A stretch of DNA of 64,000 nucleotides, taken from positions 156,902,642 to 156,966,641 of the forward strand of contig CM077667.1 in the NCBI GenBank assembly GCA_039707655.1, in the 5' to 3' direction. This DNA comes from Elymus sibiricus. Taxonomy: Eukaryota; Streptophyta; Magnoliopsida; Poales; Poaceae. The notes beneath the pieces were generated by a model. That model did no database searches. It saw only the letters and a program-made list of their open reading frames with translations, and was not told the origin of the DNA. How positions within the stretch are numbered: position 1 is the stretch's first letter; each line of letters begins with the position of its first letter. Below, in pieces: positions 48,438 through 60,738 of this stretch. A program made the position numbers and the translations under genes.

Positions 48438-50218
48438 TATTGGGGAACGTTGCATGGGAAACAAAAAATTTCCTACGCACATGCAAGATCTATCCATGGT
48501 GATGAGCATCTACGAGAGGGAGAGTGGATCTACATACCCTTGTAGATCGCTAAGCGGGAAGCGTTAAGAAACGCGGTTGATGTAGTCGAACGTCTTCGCG
48601 ATCCAAATCACTAGCTGTCTCGCGATCCAATCACGATCTAGCGCCGAACGGACGGCACCTCCGCGTTCAGCAAACGTACAGCTCGATGAAGATCTCCGCC
48701 TTCTTGATCCAGCAAGAGGGGGCAGAGAGGTAGATGAGTTCTCCGGCAGCACGACGGCACGGCGGTGGCGGTGGTGGAACTATTCCGGCAGGGCTTCGCC
48801 TAAGCACCGTCGGAATCTATTTGGTGGAGAAACTAGGGAATAGAGAACTAGCACATGGACTTGTGTTTTCGGGGCTCTATTCCTCTAGTATATATAGGAG
48901 GGAGGGGAAGGAGGAAGCCGCCCTAGGGCTTCCCCTTGGGTTCGCCCGAAGTGGAGAGGAGGTGGAGGAGTCCACCTCCAATCCTATTCCAAGTAGGATT
49001 CCAATCCTACTTGGAATCCTTCCCTCTCTTTGGGTTTTTTTTCCTTTCCCACCTTCCTAGCCGCATGGGCCTTGTGGGGCTGGTTTGCTCAGCCCACTAA
49101 GGGCTGGTGCAACACCCCTCAGGCCCATGTGGCCTCCCGGCATGGGTGGCCCCTCCCGATGGCCCTCCGGCACTCCCGGTACACTATCGGAAATACCCGA
49201 AACTTTTCCGATGGCCAAAATGGGACTCCCTATATATCAATCTTTACCTCTGGACCATTCCGGAGCTCCTCGTGACGTCCTGGATCTCATACGGGACTCC
49301 GAACAACCTTCGGTCACCACCATACATAACTCACTACTACCGAAACGTCACCGAACGTTAAGTGTGCAGACCCTGCGGGTTCGAGAACTATGTAGACATG
49401 ACCGAGACACCTCTACGGTCAATAACCAATGGCGGGACATGGATGCCCATATTGGTTCCGACATATTCTACGAAGATCTTTATCGGTTGAACCTCTATGT
49501 CAAGGATTTAGTTAATCCCGTATGTTGATCCCTTTGTTCTTCGGTATGTTACTTGCCCGAGATTCGATCGTCGGTATCTCTATACCTAGTTCAATATCGT
49601 TACCGGCAAGTCTCTTTACTCGTTCCGTAATACAAGATCCCGTGGCTAACACTTTAGTCACATTGGTTGCAAGGCTTATTGTGATGTTGTATTACCGAGT
49701 GGGCCCTGAGATACCTCTTCGTCATATGGAGTAACAAATCCCAGTCTTGATCCATGCCATCTCAACAGAAACCATCGGAGATACTTGTAGAGCATCTTTA
49801 TAGTCACCCAGTTACGTTGTGACGTTTGATACACACAAGGTATTCCTCCGGTGTCAGTGAGTTGCATGATCTCATGGTCATAGGAACAGATACTTGACAT
49901 GCAGAAAACAATAGCAATAAACTGACACGATCATATGCTATGTTCATAGTTTGGGTCTTGTCCATCACATCATTCTCCTAATGATGTGATCCCGTTATCA
50001 AATGACATCTCATGTCTATGGCTAGGAAACCTTGACCATCTTTGATGAACGAGCTAGTCTACTAGAGGCATACTAGGGACACAGTGTTGTCTATGTATCC
50101 ACACATGCAATTGAGTTTCCAATCAATACAATTATAGCATGGATAATAAACGATTATCATGAACAAGGAAATATAATAATAGTCACTTTATTATTGCCTC
50201 TAGGGCATATTTCCAACA
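48438..50218 (-). repeat. 5' LTR of the Copia element, full length
   Basis: The 1781-bp LTR reads on the minus strand TGTTGGAAATATGCCC to CCCCAATA, where the last CA has become TA. ORFs within it are LTR sequence. Confidence 0.93.
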
Positions 50219-50486
50219 TCTCCAATGTATCTATAATTTTTGATTGTTCCATGCTATTATATTATCATTCTAGGATACTTTTTGAGTAATTATTTACCAA
50301 TTTATATTATTTTTGAGCACTAACCTATTGACCCAGTGCCCAGTACCAGTTGTTGTTTTCTGTGTGTTTTTTACTTTTCAGGTTTACAGTACCAAACGAA
50401 GTCCAATTGCCCCCAAAAAAATATGATTTTTTCTGGACCAAAAGAAGACCTGGAAGCTTTGTGAGAACACTAGTAGAAAACAGGGC

Positions 50487-51375
50487 TTTGATCCGGGCCA
50501 GATCAGAGCATTAGTCCCGGTTCTGTTATGAACCGGGACCAATGGGTGCATCAGTCCCGGTTCGAGTGGCCAGGGCGCCGGCCGGGCCTCGGCAGGAACC
50601 AGTCCCGGTTCGTCTAACCCCTTTAGTCCCGGTTCCAGACACGAACCGGGACTAAAGGGCCTCGCTCCTGGCCCAGCCCCTTTAGTCCCGGTGCTAGCCA
50701 CCAACCAGGACTAAAGAGACACCATTAGTCCCGGTGCTAGCCACCAACCGGGACTTAAGAGTTGCCTATATATATGCTCGCCCCTGCCTGCTCACTCCTC
50801 TGTTTTTTGGCCGGCCGTCGTGTGGGAGGTGTGCTGCTCTCTGTTCTCACCTCCTATGCACATGAGGTGTTCGATGAAATGCCGCAGCCACACTTAAGCT
50901 TTCTCCTCTCCAAGCTCGACCTCCAAGCTACATTTTCCCCAATATTTGTTTAGGTTTGGCGGTGCACCAACTACACAAGTGTTCTAAAAGGTTAACGACT
51001 TCATCGTTTCATCTCTCACTGCTAGTTTAGCTCATTTCAAATGCTCTAGAAGTAGAGTATGGTTTGTGGGTTTTAGTGGAGGAGTGTATGTGGGAGTTCT
51101 TTTGATTTAGACACACAATTAGAGCTGAAATTAACTTCTTAGAGTCTGCACATGTGTAGGGTGCCGTTCCCGTCCCCGTCCTCACCGTCGTCGATCGCCC
51201 ACGCCGATCTCGTCGCCGGCACCACCATGGTGAGCCTCTTGTTCTTATCTTCTTTTTAAAAGAAAACAATTCTTACTTGTATGATTTACATAGATACTTG
51301 TATTAATTTGGTCACTTCTCTATTCATGATGTTCTGTAATGGTTTTTGATACACTTAATTATATAATGCACGCAG
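50487..51375 (+). promoter_or_regulatory. CACTA left subterminal array, transposase promoter and 5' leader
   Basis: At least ten copies or half-copies of the CCGGGACTAAAG motif lie in both orientations to 50760. These are the sort of sites bound by CACTA-encoded proteins. A TATATATA box at 50767-50774 follows. A GC-rich leader exon near 51160-51231 ends at a GTGAGC donor. An intron of about 144 bases would end at the CAG before 51376. Confidence 0.65.
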
Positions 51376-54300
51376 ATGAACCGGCAATGGATGTACGGTG
51401 ACCGACGCACCTCCGAGTACATTGAGGGCTTGCATAAATTTCTCGAAGTGACTAAGGCAAACAAGCAAAATTGTTTTATGTATTGTCCATGTACTGTCTG
51501 TGAGAATACAAAGGATTACTCTAACTCGTAAACCCTTCACTCCCACCTGCTTGAGAAGGGTTTCATGCCACACTATAATGTTTGGACCAAGCACGGAGAA
51601 AGAGGGGTTATGATGGAAGACAACAAAGAAGAAGAGGATGATGACAACTATCCTATGTTCCCTGAATATGGTGATACTGCAACGAGGAAAGCTGAAGATC
51701 AAGAGGCACCAGACGATGTGCCCGATGATGATCTTGGCCGGGTCATTGTTGATGCACAGAGAGAATGTGAAAGTGAAAGGGAGAAGTTGAAGTTCGATCG
51801 CATGTTAGAGGATCACAAAAAAGGGCTGTACCCTAACTGCGAAGATGACAACACAAAGCTCGGTAGCACACTGGAATTGCTGCAATGGAAGGCAGACAAT
51901 GGTGTATCTAACAAGGGATTTGGTTCGCTACTGAAAATAATGAATAACAAGCTTCCAAAGGTAACGAATTGCCCGACAGTACGTACGAAGCAAAGAAGGT
52001 TCTCTGCCCTCTAGGATTGGATGTGCAGAAGATACATGCATGCCCTAATGACTGCATCCTCTACCGCGGTGAGTACGAGGAATTGAACGCATGCCCGGTA
52101 TGTGGTGCATTGCGGTATAAGATCAGACGAGATGACCCTGGTGATGTTGAGGGCAAGCGTCCCAGGAAGAGGGTTCCTGCCAAGGTGATGTGGTATGCTC
52201 CTATAATACCACGGTTGAAATGTCTATTCAGAAACAAAGAGCATGCCAAGTTGTTGCGATGGCACAAAGAAGACCGTAAGAAAGACAGGAAGTTGAGAGC
52301 ACCCGTTGACGGGTCGCGTTGGAGAAAAATCGAGAGAAAGTGGGGGGACTTTGCAGGTGATGCAAGGAACGTATGGTTTGGTTTAAGTGTAGATGGCATT
52401 AATCCTTTTGGGGAGTAGAGCAGCAAGCATAGCACATGGCCCTTGACTCTATGTATCTATAACCTTCCTCCTTGGTTGTGCATGAAGCGGAAGTTCACTA
52501 TGATGCCAGTGCTCATCCAAGGCCCTAAGCAACCCGTCAACGACATTGATGTGTACCTAAGGCCATTAGTTGAAGAGCTTTTACAGCTGTGGAATGGAAA
52601 AGGTGTACGTGTGTGGGATGAGCATAAACAAGAGGAATTTGACCTACGAGCGTTGCTATTTGTAACCATCAATGATTGGCCTGCTCTTAGTAACCTTTCA
52701 GGATAGACAAACAAGGGATACAACGCATGCATGCACTGTTTAGATGATACCCAAAGTATATATTTGCACAAATGCAAGAAGAATGTGTACCTGGGACATC
52801 GTCGATTTCTTCCGACCAAGCATGCCTTAAGAAAGAAAGGCAAACATTTCAAAGGTGAGGCAGATCACCAGAAGAAGCCCGTCCTCCGTACTGGTGATGA
52901 TATACTTGATATGGTCAATGATTTACAAGTAATCTTTGGAAAGGGTCTTGGCGGACAATCTGTTCCAAATGACGTTGAGGGGCACACACCCATGTGGAAG
53001 AAGAAATATATATTTTGGGACCTACCCTATGGGAAAGACCTAGAGGTCCGCTCTGCAATCAACATGATGCACGTGACGAAGAATGTTTGCGTGAATGTGC
53101 TAGGCTTCTTGGGCGTGTATGGGAAGACAAAAGCTACACCGGAGGCACGGGAGGACCAACAACCTGTGAACGAAAAAGACGGCATGCATCCAAAGCAGTA
53201 TCAAGGTCCTGCCAGCTACGCTCTAACCAAAGCGAAGAAGGAAATCTTCTTTGAATGCCTGCTCGGTATCAAGGTCCTGTCTAGCTTCTTGTCGAATATA
53301 AAGGGAATAATAAACATGGCAGAGAAAAAATTCCAGAACCTAAAGTCTTATGACTACCACGTGATTATGACGCAACTTCTTCCGGTTGCATTGAGGGGCT
53401 TCTACCAGAAAATGTTCGATTAGCCATTGTGAAGCTATGTTCATTCCTCAATGCAATTTCTCATAAGGTAATCGATCCAAAAATCCTACCAAGGTTACAG
53501 AATGATTTGGTCCAATGTCTTGTCAGCTTCGAGTTGTTGTTCCCACCATCCTTCTTCAATATTATGACGCACGTCCTAGTTCACCTAGTCGACGAGATTG
53601 ACATTTTGGGTCCTATATTTCTACACAATATGTTCCCCTTTGAGAGGTTCATGGGAGTCTTGAAGAAATATGTTCGTAATCGTGCTAGGTCAGAAGGAAG
53701 CATCTCCACAGGCCATCAAACAGAGGAGGTCATTGGGTTTTGTGTTGACTTTTTTCCTGACCTTAAGCCGATTGGTGTCCCTCAATCGCGGTATGAGGGG
53801 AGACTGAGTGGAAAAGGCATGCTAGGAGCGGATTCAATAATATGTAGGGATGGGCATTCCTGGGCGCAAGCACACTACACAGTTCTACATAATTATACCT
53901 TGGTGGCCCCGTATATCAATGAACACAAGAATATTCTACGCTACAAACACCCGGAGTAGTCTGACGACTGGATTACACGTGAACACATCGGGACTTTCGG
54001 CGGTTGGTTGCAAATGCATCTCATGCATAACAACACTGTTGGAGATGACCTGTACTTGTTGGCCAGGACACCATCTTCGACTGTATTGACTTACCAAGGG
54101 TACAAGATAAATGGTAATACATTTTACACGATCGCCCAAGATAAAAAGATCACCAACCAAAACAGTGGTGTCCGCTTTGATGCGGCAATCACCAATAGGG
54201 CAAACGACACATATTATGGTTACATAGAGGAGATATGGTAACTTGACTATGGACATGAATTTAAGGTCCCTTTGTTTCGGTGCAAATGGGTCAATCTGTC

Positions 54301-54652
54301 AGGAGGCGGGGTACAGTTAGACCCGCGGTACGGAATGACAACAGTGGATCTCAACAATCTTGGGTACACAGATGAACCATTCGTCCTTGCCAATGATGTG
54401 GCGTAGGTTTTCTATGTGAAGGACATGTCTACCAAACCGAGGAAAAAAGATAAGGAAGCGAATACATCAAACGATGAGCCAAAGTGCCACATAGTTCTTT
54501 TAGGGAAAAGAAACATCGTGAGAGTGGAGGACAAGACAGACATGTCTGAGGATTATGAAAAGTTTCATGAAATTCCTCCCTTCAAAGTGAAGGCTGACCC
54601 AAGCATCCTATTAAACGATGAAGATTATCCATGGTTACGGCGCAATAAGTAA
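51376..54652 (+). pseudogene. TNP2-type CACTA transposase
   Basis: It starts MNRQWMYGDRRTSEYIEGL, the transposase-associated domain with its CPCTVC cysteine pair, then an acidic linker. The TNP2 catalytic region follows (KVLCPLGLDVQKIHACPNDCILYRG, ACPVCGALRY, WFGLSVDGINPFGE, VTINDWPALSNLSG, ACMHCLDD), then the C-terminal region (FHNMFPFERFMGVLKKYVRNRAR-like motif, ALSTREA-free tail, DTYYGYIEEIW, MTTVDLNNLGY). TNP2 cuts and moves the element. Stops at 51529, 52416, 52704, 53957, 54239 and 54404, with frameshifts near 51960 and 53405, inactivate it. Any movement would have needed a transposase from another copy. Confidence 0.9.
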
Positions 54653-55560
54653 GGGACACACGCGAAGAAAAAGTGAATACTTTCTCTCCACAACTATTCT
54701 GATGATGTCTTTGATCTAGAATATCACTGCAGTTACATGTCAAGAAATGAAATCCCTTTTGTAATAGATGAGTTTTCATCTGAAACCCTGTTACTTCGAA
54801 AGAGATTGTCCATTTTGTACATGAAGTGCATCAGTTTTTCCCGTAACCCTCTCAACTTTTTAGCACATGCTATGTGGGTGCAAAAATGATACCATGCCAA
54901 GTTTCAACCTTTTCAGAGTTCATTTGCAGTGCTTGTCAATTTCAGGGTCATTTAGCTCCAAATAAATCATGAAATGCATGAAAAATAGCAAATGAAGTCA
55001 GAAAAGGGTTGAAAATTGATGATGTGGCTTTGAATGGTGCATATTGAATGCAGAAAAAGTCTGGAGTTAAAATATGTTAAAAAATGAAATCCCTTTTGTA
55101 ATAGATGAGTTTTCATCCGAAACCCTGTTACTTCGAAAGAGATTGTCCAGTTTGTACACGAAGTGCATCCAGTTTTTCCCGTAACCCTCTCAACTTTTTA
55201 GCACATGCTATGTGGGTGAAATTATGATACCACGCCAAGTTTCAACCTTTTCAGAGTTCATTTGTAGTGCTTGTCAATTTCAGGGTCATTTAGCTCCAAG
55301 AATGAACTAATAGCAAAAAGAATGAACTAAAAAGCTTTTATAAAACTCTAATAGGAAAAAGAATGAACTAAAAAGATTTTATAAAACTCTAATAGCAAAA
55401 AGAATGAACTAAAAAGATTTTATAAAACTCTAATAGCAAAAAGAATTAACTAAAAAGAATCAAAATAATATTAACTAAAATTATCAAAGTATTTATTTGT
55501 TAAAAACTTTAATAGTAAAAAGCTTTTATAAAACTCTAATAGCAAAAGGAATCAACTAAA
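54653..55560 (+). repeat. CACTA central spacer with a 337-bp tandem pair and a 41-bp minisatellite
   Basis: A 337-bp period repeat begins at 54745 and again at 55082; the second copy is partial, to about 55301. From 55312 a 41-bp AT-rich unit (AGCAAAAAGAATGAACTAAA and so on) repeats three to four times and then decays to 55560. I see no gene. Confidence 0.85.
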
Positions 55561-56094
55561 ACATATGCAAAAAATTAACATTAAAATTTAAAAAACATAA
55601 TATATGCAAAAAATAAATAAAAAGGCCCGCCTACTAGCCACAACGGCCTGCATACGACTAGAAACCCTAGAAATGGGCCAGGATGCAGGCCCGCAGTGCT
55701 AGCAGGCCCAACAGGCATGAGATAGGCATGTACTACCTGCAATAGAGAGGAGCTCGAGAGGGTAGCGGCAGCAGCGCTTATAAACCACTCCGAGCCCCTC
55801 TCGACTAGCGAGGTGGGACTAAACTTTTGGATGCAGGAAGCACATCCCTTTAGTCTCGGTTGGTGGCTCCAACCGGGACTAAAGGGGGCCTTTAGTCCCA
55901 GTTGGTGATACCAACCGGGACTAAAGGGCTGTGCTTCCCGCCCTTTGGGCTGCTGAAATTTATCTTTAGTCCCGGTTGGTGGCTCCAACCGGGACGAAAG
56001 GGGGGCCTTTAGTCCCGGTTGGAGCCACCAACCGGGACTAAAGGGGGGGGCTATATAAGCGGGACTTGGAAAAATTTCCAAATCCATCTGTAGT
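55561..56094 (+). promoter_or_regulatory. Internal CACTA regulatory region with subterminal-type motifs
   Basis: Copies of the AACCGGGACTAAAG motif in both orientations cluster at 55850-56045. They immediately precede a TATATAA box at 56052-56058 that would drive the second gene. The solo LTR entered about 40 bases downstream of this box. Confidence 0.6.
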
Positions 56095-57730
56095 TGATGT
56101 CTACTACACAACCTTCTTCTTGTAGACTCGTGTTGGGCCTCCAAGCGCAGAGTTTTGTAGGACAGTAGCAAATTTCCCTCAAGTGGATGACCTAAGGTTT
56201 ATCAATCCGTGGGAGGCGTAGGATGAAGATGGTTTCTCTCAAGCAACCCTGTAATCAAATAATAAAGAGTCTCTTGTGTCCCCAACACACCCAATACAAT
56301 GGTAAATTGTATAGGTGCACTAGTTCGGCGAAGAGATGGTGATACAAGTGCAATATGAATAGTAGATATAGGTTTTTGTAATCTGAAAATATAAAAACAT
56401 CAAGGTAGCAAGTAACAAAAGTGGGCACAAATGGTATTGCAATGCTTAGAAACAAGGCATAGGGTTCATACTTTCACTAGTGCAAGTTCTCTCAACAATA
56501 CTAACATAGTTGAATCATATGTAAATCCCTCACGTGCGACAAAGAGTTCACTCCAAAGTCACAAATAGTGGAGAACAAACGAAGAAATTATTGTAGGGTA
56601 TGAAACCACCTCAAAGTTATCTTTTCCGATCAATCTTATGAGCTATCCCTATAAGTGTCACGAACAGCCCTAGAGTTCGTACTAAAATAACACCTTAAGA
56701 TACACATCAACCAAAACCCTAATGTCACCTAGATACTCCAATGTCACCACGAGTACCCATGGGCTTGATTATACGATATGCATCACACAATTTCAGATTT
56801 ATCATGTTCAATCCAACACAAAGAACTTCAAAGAGTGCCCCAAAGTTTCTACTGGAGAGTCAAGACGAAAACATGTGCCAACCCCTATGCATTGATTCCC
56901 AAGGTCACGGAATCCGCAAGTTGATCACCAAAACATACATCAAGTGGATCAATAGAACATCCCATTGTCACCACGGATATCCCATCGCAAGACATACATC
57001 AAGTTGTCTCAAATCCTTTAAAGATTCAATCCGATAAGAAAAGTTCAAAGGGAAAACTCAATTCATCACAAGAAGATAGAGAGGGGAAAACTCCATATGA
57101 TTCATCTATATTAATAAAGCTCGCGGTACATCAAGATCGTGTCATCTCAAGAACACGAGAGAGAGAGAGATCAAACACATAGCTACTGGTACATACCCTC
57201 AGCCCCGAGGGTGAACTACTCCCTCCTCATCATGGCGACCGCCGGGATGTTGAAGATGGCCTCTGGTGATGGTTTCCCCCTCCGGCAGGGTGCCAGAACA
57301 GGCTCCCGATTGGTTTTTCGTGGCTACAGAGGCTTGCGGCGGTGGAACTCCGATCTAGGTTTCTTTCTAGGGGTTTTGGTATTTATAGGAATTTTTGGCG
57401 TCGGTCTCACGTCAAGGGGACTCCCGAGGGACCCACAAGCCAGGGGGGCGCGCCCTAGGGGGGGCGCCCCCTAGGCTTGTGGCTGCCTCGGGACTCCTCT
57501 CCGGTATCTTTTTGCTCTAGTATTTTTTATATTTTCCAAAAACATTCTCCATAAATTTTCAGCCCATTCCGAGAACTTTTATTTCTGCACAAAAAATGAC
57601 ACCATGGTAGTTCTGCTGAAAACAACGTCAGTCTGGGTTAGTTCTAATAAAATCAGACCGAAATCATATAAAATTATTGTAAACATGGCATGAATACTTC
57701 ATAAATTATAGATACGTTGGAGACGTATCA
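56095..57730 (-). repeat. Solo LTR 2 inserted in the CACTA
   Basis: The 1636-bp LTR is flanked by GTAGT (56090-56094) and GCAGT (57731-57735), a duplication with one change. It has the same family and termini as solo LTR 1. It separates the TATA box at 56052 from the leader that begins at 57731. Confidence 0.92.
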
Positions 57731-59841
57731 GCAGTTTCTTCTCTCCTCTCCCCCGACGGCACCGAAAACCACCTCGACGCCGCCAGCTGGCTGTCGGATT
57801 TTTCCGTCACCTCCCCGAGCCCGCTCGCTCCTCGTCGCCGCCCCCGACGCCGTCCCCATCGTCGCCCCCGACGCCATCCCCCGTCGCCGGCCCCCGACGC
57901 CGTTGCCTCCCCGAGCCCGCTCCGGCCTCCTCCTCCTCCTCCTAGGTGAGCCGCCGGCCACACCGCCGTTCCCCTCCTCCTCCTAGCTATCCTCCCTCCC
58001 CCCCCCCCCCCCCCGCGGTCACCGTCGTCGCCCATGTCCGTCGCCGGCCGAAGCAGTGGCGGTGTGAGGATCAAATCCATGATGTATATATATGCATATA
58101 TAGCAACACTAAGCTAGTTAGAAAATTAAGGCCTCGTTTGGATGCAAAGTACTTTCAAAGTATTACTAGAATACCACAGTTTATTGAAAAACCATAGTTT
58201 TGAATACTTTGAGGTGTTTGGCTTTACCAAAAACTGTAGTTTCCTAAACGGTGGTATTCTTGATACTGTGGTTTTTTCAAAGTATTAAAAAAAGAGGTCC
58301 AGACCTCTTTTTTCTCAAACTAAGGAAAAGATGCTCATGTCATCTGCAAGTTACCTACCATGCAGCTTGGTTTGTAAGCATAACTAACCACATGACAATA
58401 TCCTTTCATAGTATTGATTCATTCTTCTCTATGGCATGCACCACACGAATTACATAGGATACTGATTCATATTCTTCATAGTTAGCTACAACCGATCACG
58501 TCCGCAACTTCCTAGCTCAGCGATCAGAAGGCCGTACAGTGTTGCATGCAGCCAGGCGGTCATTAGCACACATTGATTGATCTGGTCATGTAGCTCCGTA
58601 GGTGTAGTATAAGTTAGATTAAGTTGTGTTACTATCGGTCAAAACTGCGGTAAAACAACACCAGCGAAACATATCAGTAGTTTTCCTAAAACTGAGAAAA
58701 TTGTAGTTTTTTAAAACCATAGTATTCATTGCCCACAGATTGCAATACTGAAGTTTTGAAATACTATGGTATTTTAAAAACTGCGCTGGCAAACTAGGCC
58801 AAGATGGCATTTTAAGTTGATTTGTTGCTCTATGAGGAAGATGCTTCTTTAATTGCTACCTTACATGATTTTTAAGTGTTATATGTGCTCTTGGGCGCGC
58901 GCCACACACACACATACACATCACTAGGCTTTGTTATTAAAAATGGTATTGTTGTTTTATTGTTGTTAAATAAAATGATATTTGCTATAGCCACAATTTG
59001 TTCTCATCGACGATGCCAATCCCACATCCTCGTCGTCGACTCGGCGCCGACAACCAGTTTGAGAGGCGCCATGTCCGGGTCTGGGCTCCGCTGGGCTGGC
59101 ACTGGGGGTGCTACCTTCTGGGGCACGCAGTTTGGTGAGGAATCCGGGTATCGTCATCGACCCGGAGCTTCTTTGGTGGCGGTCGCGTGGGCCACTATCG
59201 GTGCGGAGGTAGCTGGGAACCGAGGAGGTGGTACATCGCCATGTCAGGGAGGAGGACGAGCACGTCCATCTCTACATGGTTGTGTTGGATGCCAGGTTCT
59301 CCAATACCTGGCAGTTCCTTCAGGGATCTCACCCGAGCTATGATCCTGTGATGGTTCCTTCTCTTTGGGTTTCCACCGCCCACGCTTCAGGAACCGCGTG
59401 TGAACTAGATTATTCAATAATATTCGAGCTGTATTAGTGATAATATTCGATGCTTCATTAACTGGATTATTCGAGATGTATTAGTGATATTATATGATAA
59501 TATAATATGAAGAGTCCCCGACGATCGCTGGTGATAGCATATGCATTATGTTTTTCATGTTCACCGAATTTTCATATGTTGATGGTGATTTATTGTGTTA
59601 ATTGCATTTTCTTATGTTTGACAACTGCTTGGGCTTATTAGGGACCATGAGGCGTAAGATCTGAAGGTCTGCCAAAATTCATGTATGGACAGTCTTGGAA
59701 CTGCAGTGCAGTTCAGGGTATTTTTGAGAAAGGGATTTCAAAAATCAGTGGTAACGGTCTTTAACTTGAATTTGTATTGAATTCTGATCATTTGTTTAGC
59801 TATTTTACTGACTTTATTGTTGATTATTAACTGCTACATAG
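57731..59841 (+). other. 5' leader and presumed introns of the second CACTA gene
   Basis: A CT- and GC-rich leader (57731-58075), including a run of about 20 C at 57997-58014, resembles a first exon. A short non-autonomous DNA element occupies 58130-58800. A GC-rich block at 59010-59400 has open frames but no domain I recognise; it may be an upstream exon. Splice sites are uncertain. Confidence 0.4.
58130..58800. mobile_element. Short TIR-bearing DNA element (MITE-like)
   Basis: The ends GGCCTCGTTTGGATGC and GCTGGCAAACTAGGCC are imperfect inverted repeats. The interior is rich in inverted CATAGTATT/AAACTACAG-type motifs. I could not define a target-site duplication, so the superfamily is open. 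Confidence 0.5.
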
Positions 59842-60738
59842 TGTGTTCCATGCAACATAAGGGAGGACTTCAACAATTCATATGGTAACGTGTTGTACTT
59901 TGAGGATGATGAGGAGCGCGAATTCGAATTGGATCTGCGCAAAGAAAAGAATAAAACCATCATATATGGTGATGGATGGGAGTAGTACATTGCAGTGAAC
60001 AATTTTAAAGGAGGAGAACTCGTAGCTTTTTCCTTAATATGAGAGGTGAATAGGTTAAGGACATTATATGTCCAAAGCAATGATGATGACGATGACCAAG
60101 ATGACATCGTCAGCCAAGATGAACAAGATGACATCGACAACCAAGATGAAGATGAGGACATCCAAGATGAAGATGAGGACAACCAAGATGAAGAGGAGGA
60201 CATCAAAGATGAAGATGATAGTCCTATCCTTTCTGCAATTTTTTCTCAAAGGATGAAGAAGCTTACTCGGGATGATAAAGCTAGTGTGAAAGAAATGTTA
60301 CCATCCCTCTTCAGCATTCTTGGGGAAGCCCTTTGTGCACCGTCTAACAAAAACAAACATGGTCAAAAAAGTTATGGTGAGATGTTTTATATTCTTTCAT
60401 CTCTTTTTGGTCATAACCAAGTATGGTGAGATGTCTAACATTCTGTGCTCTCTATTTTCTCTTAATGATGGGGTCTTCAGAAGTTACCTTTGAAGATGTT
60501 TTCTAGAGTGGACATCCCCGTCGTCGGCACTGCTGGAGTAATCCATCGACCAAGAGGGCCTGTCACGAACGTCCAATACAAGACAGAGGATGACGGGCAC
60601 ATATCATTCCACAAGGCCGGCTGGCAGGAGTTCATCAAGGGAAAGAGAGAACTAAGGGTGGACACCCTTGTGGTAATCACTATAAGGAAGAGCAACCGCA
60701 AGGACTATCAGATGATGGTTGTTGTTGACCATGTTTAG
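59842..60738 (+). pseudogene. Second CACTA gene: two B3-like domains flanking an acidic repeat
   Basis: From a splice acceptor at 59840-59841 one frame gives a B3-like region (LYFEDDEEREFELDLRK, then YGDGWE..YIAVNNFKGGELVAFSLI, with stops at 59983 and 60040). An acidic repeat (NQDEDEDIQDEDED) spans about 60070-60230, followed by a Lys- and Leu-rich linker. A 60-bp GT-AG intron (60421-60480) joins the exons in phase. The second exon has another B3-like end (ISFHKAGWQEFIKGKRELRV, DTLVVITIRKS) and stops at 60738. The GW..F/Y...N/K.L..G/D.LV pattern is the B3 signature. In En/Spm the second product binds subterminal repeats; a similar role is an inference here. Confidence 0.55.

Larger units (their letters stand above)
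42586..50218 (-). mobile_element. Copia retrotransposon (BARE1/Angela-like) inserted in A's 3' LTR
   Basis: Exact TCTCC duplications (42581-42585 and 50219-50223) flank the element. LTRs are at 48438-50218 (5') and 42586-43153 (3', internally deleted). Gag, protease, integrase, RT and RNase H follow in Copia order on the minus strand. The LTR edges TGTTGGAAATATGCCC...CCCCAACA and the gag resemble the BARE1/Angela group. Only four stops and one frameshift break the polyprotein, so this is one of the younger insertions. Confidence 0.95.

Noticed and set aside
55790..56094. A second nested CACTA ending near 56,060
   Set aside because: Subterminal-type motifs are present, but I find no CACTA...TAGTG terminus or 3-bp duplication there. 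I treat it as an internal regulatory cluster and keep the alternative open in the findings.
58876..59437. Open frames of 155 and 69 codons in the CACTA
   Set aside because: They lie in a GC-rich block that may be an exon, but no domain or confirmed splice sites support a specific frame, so I did not call a gene.
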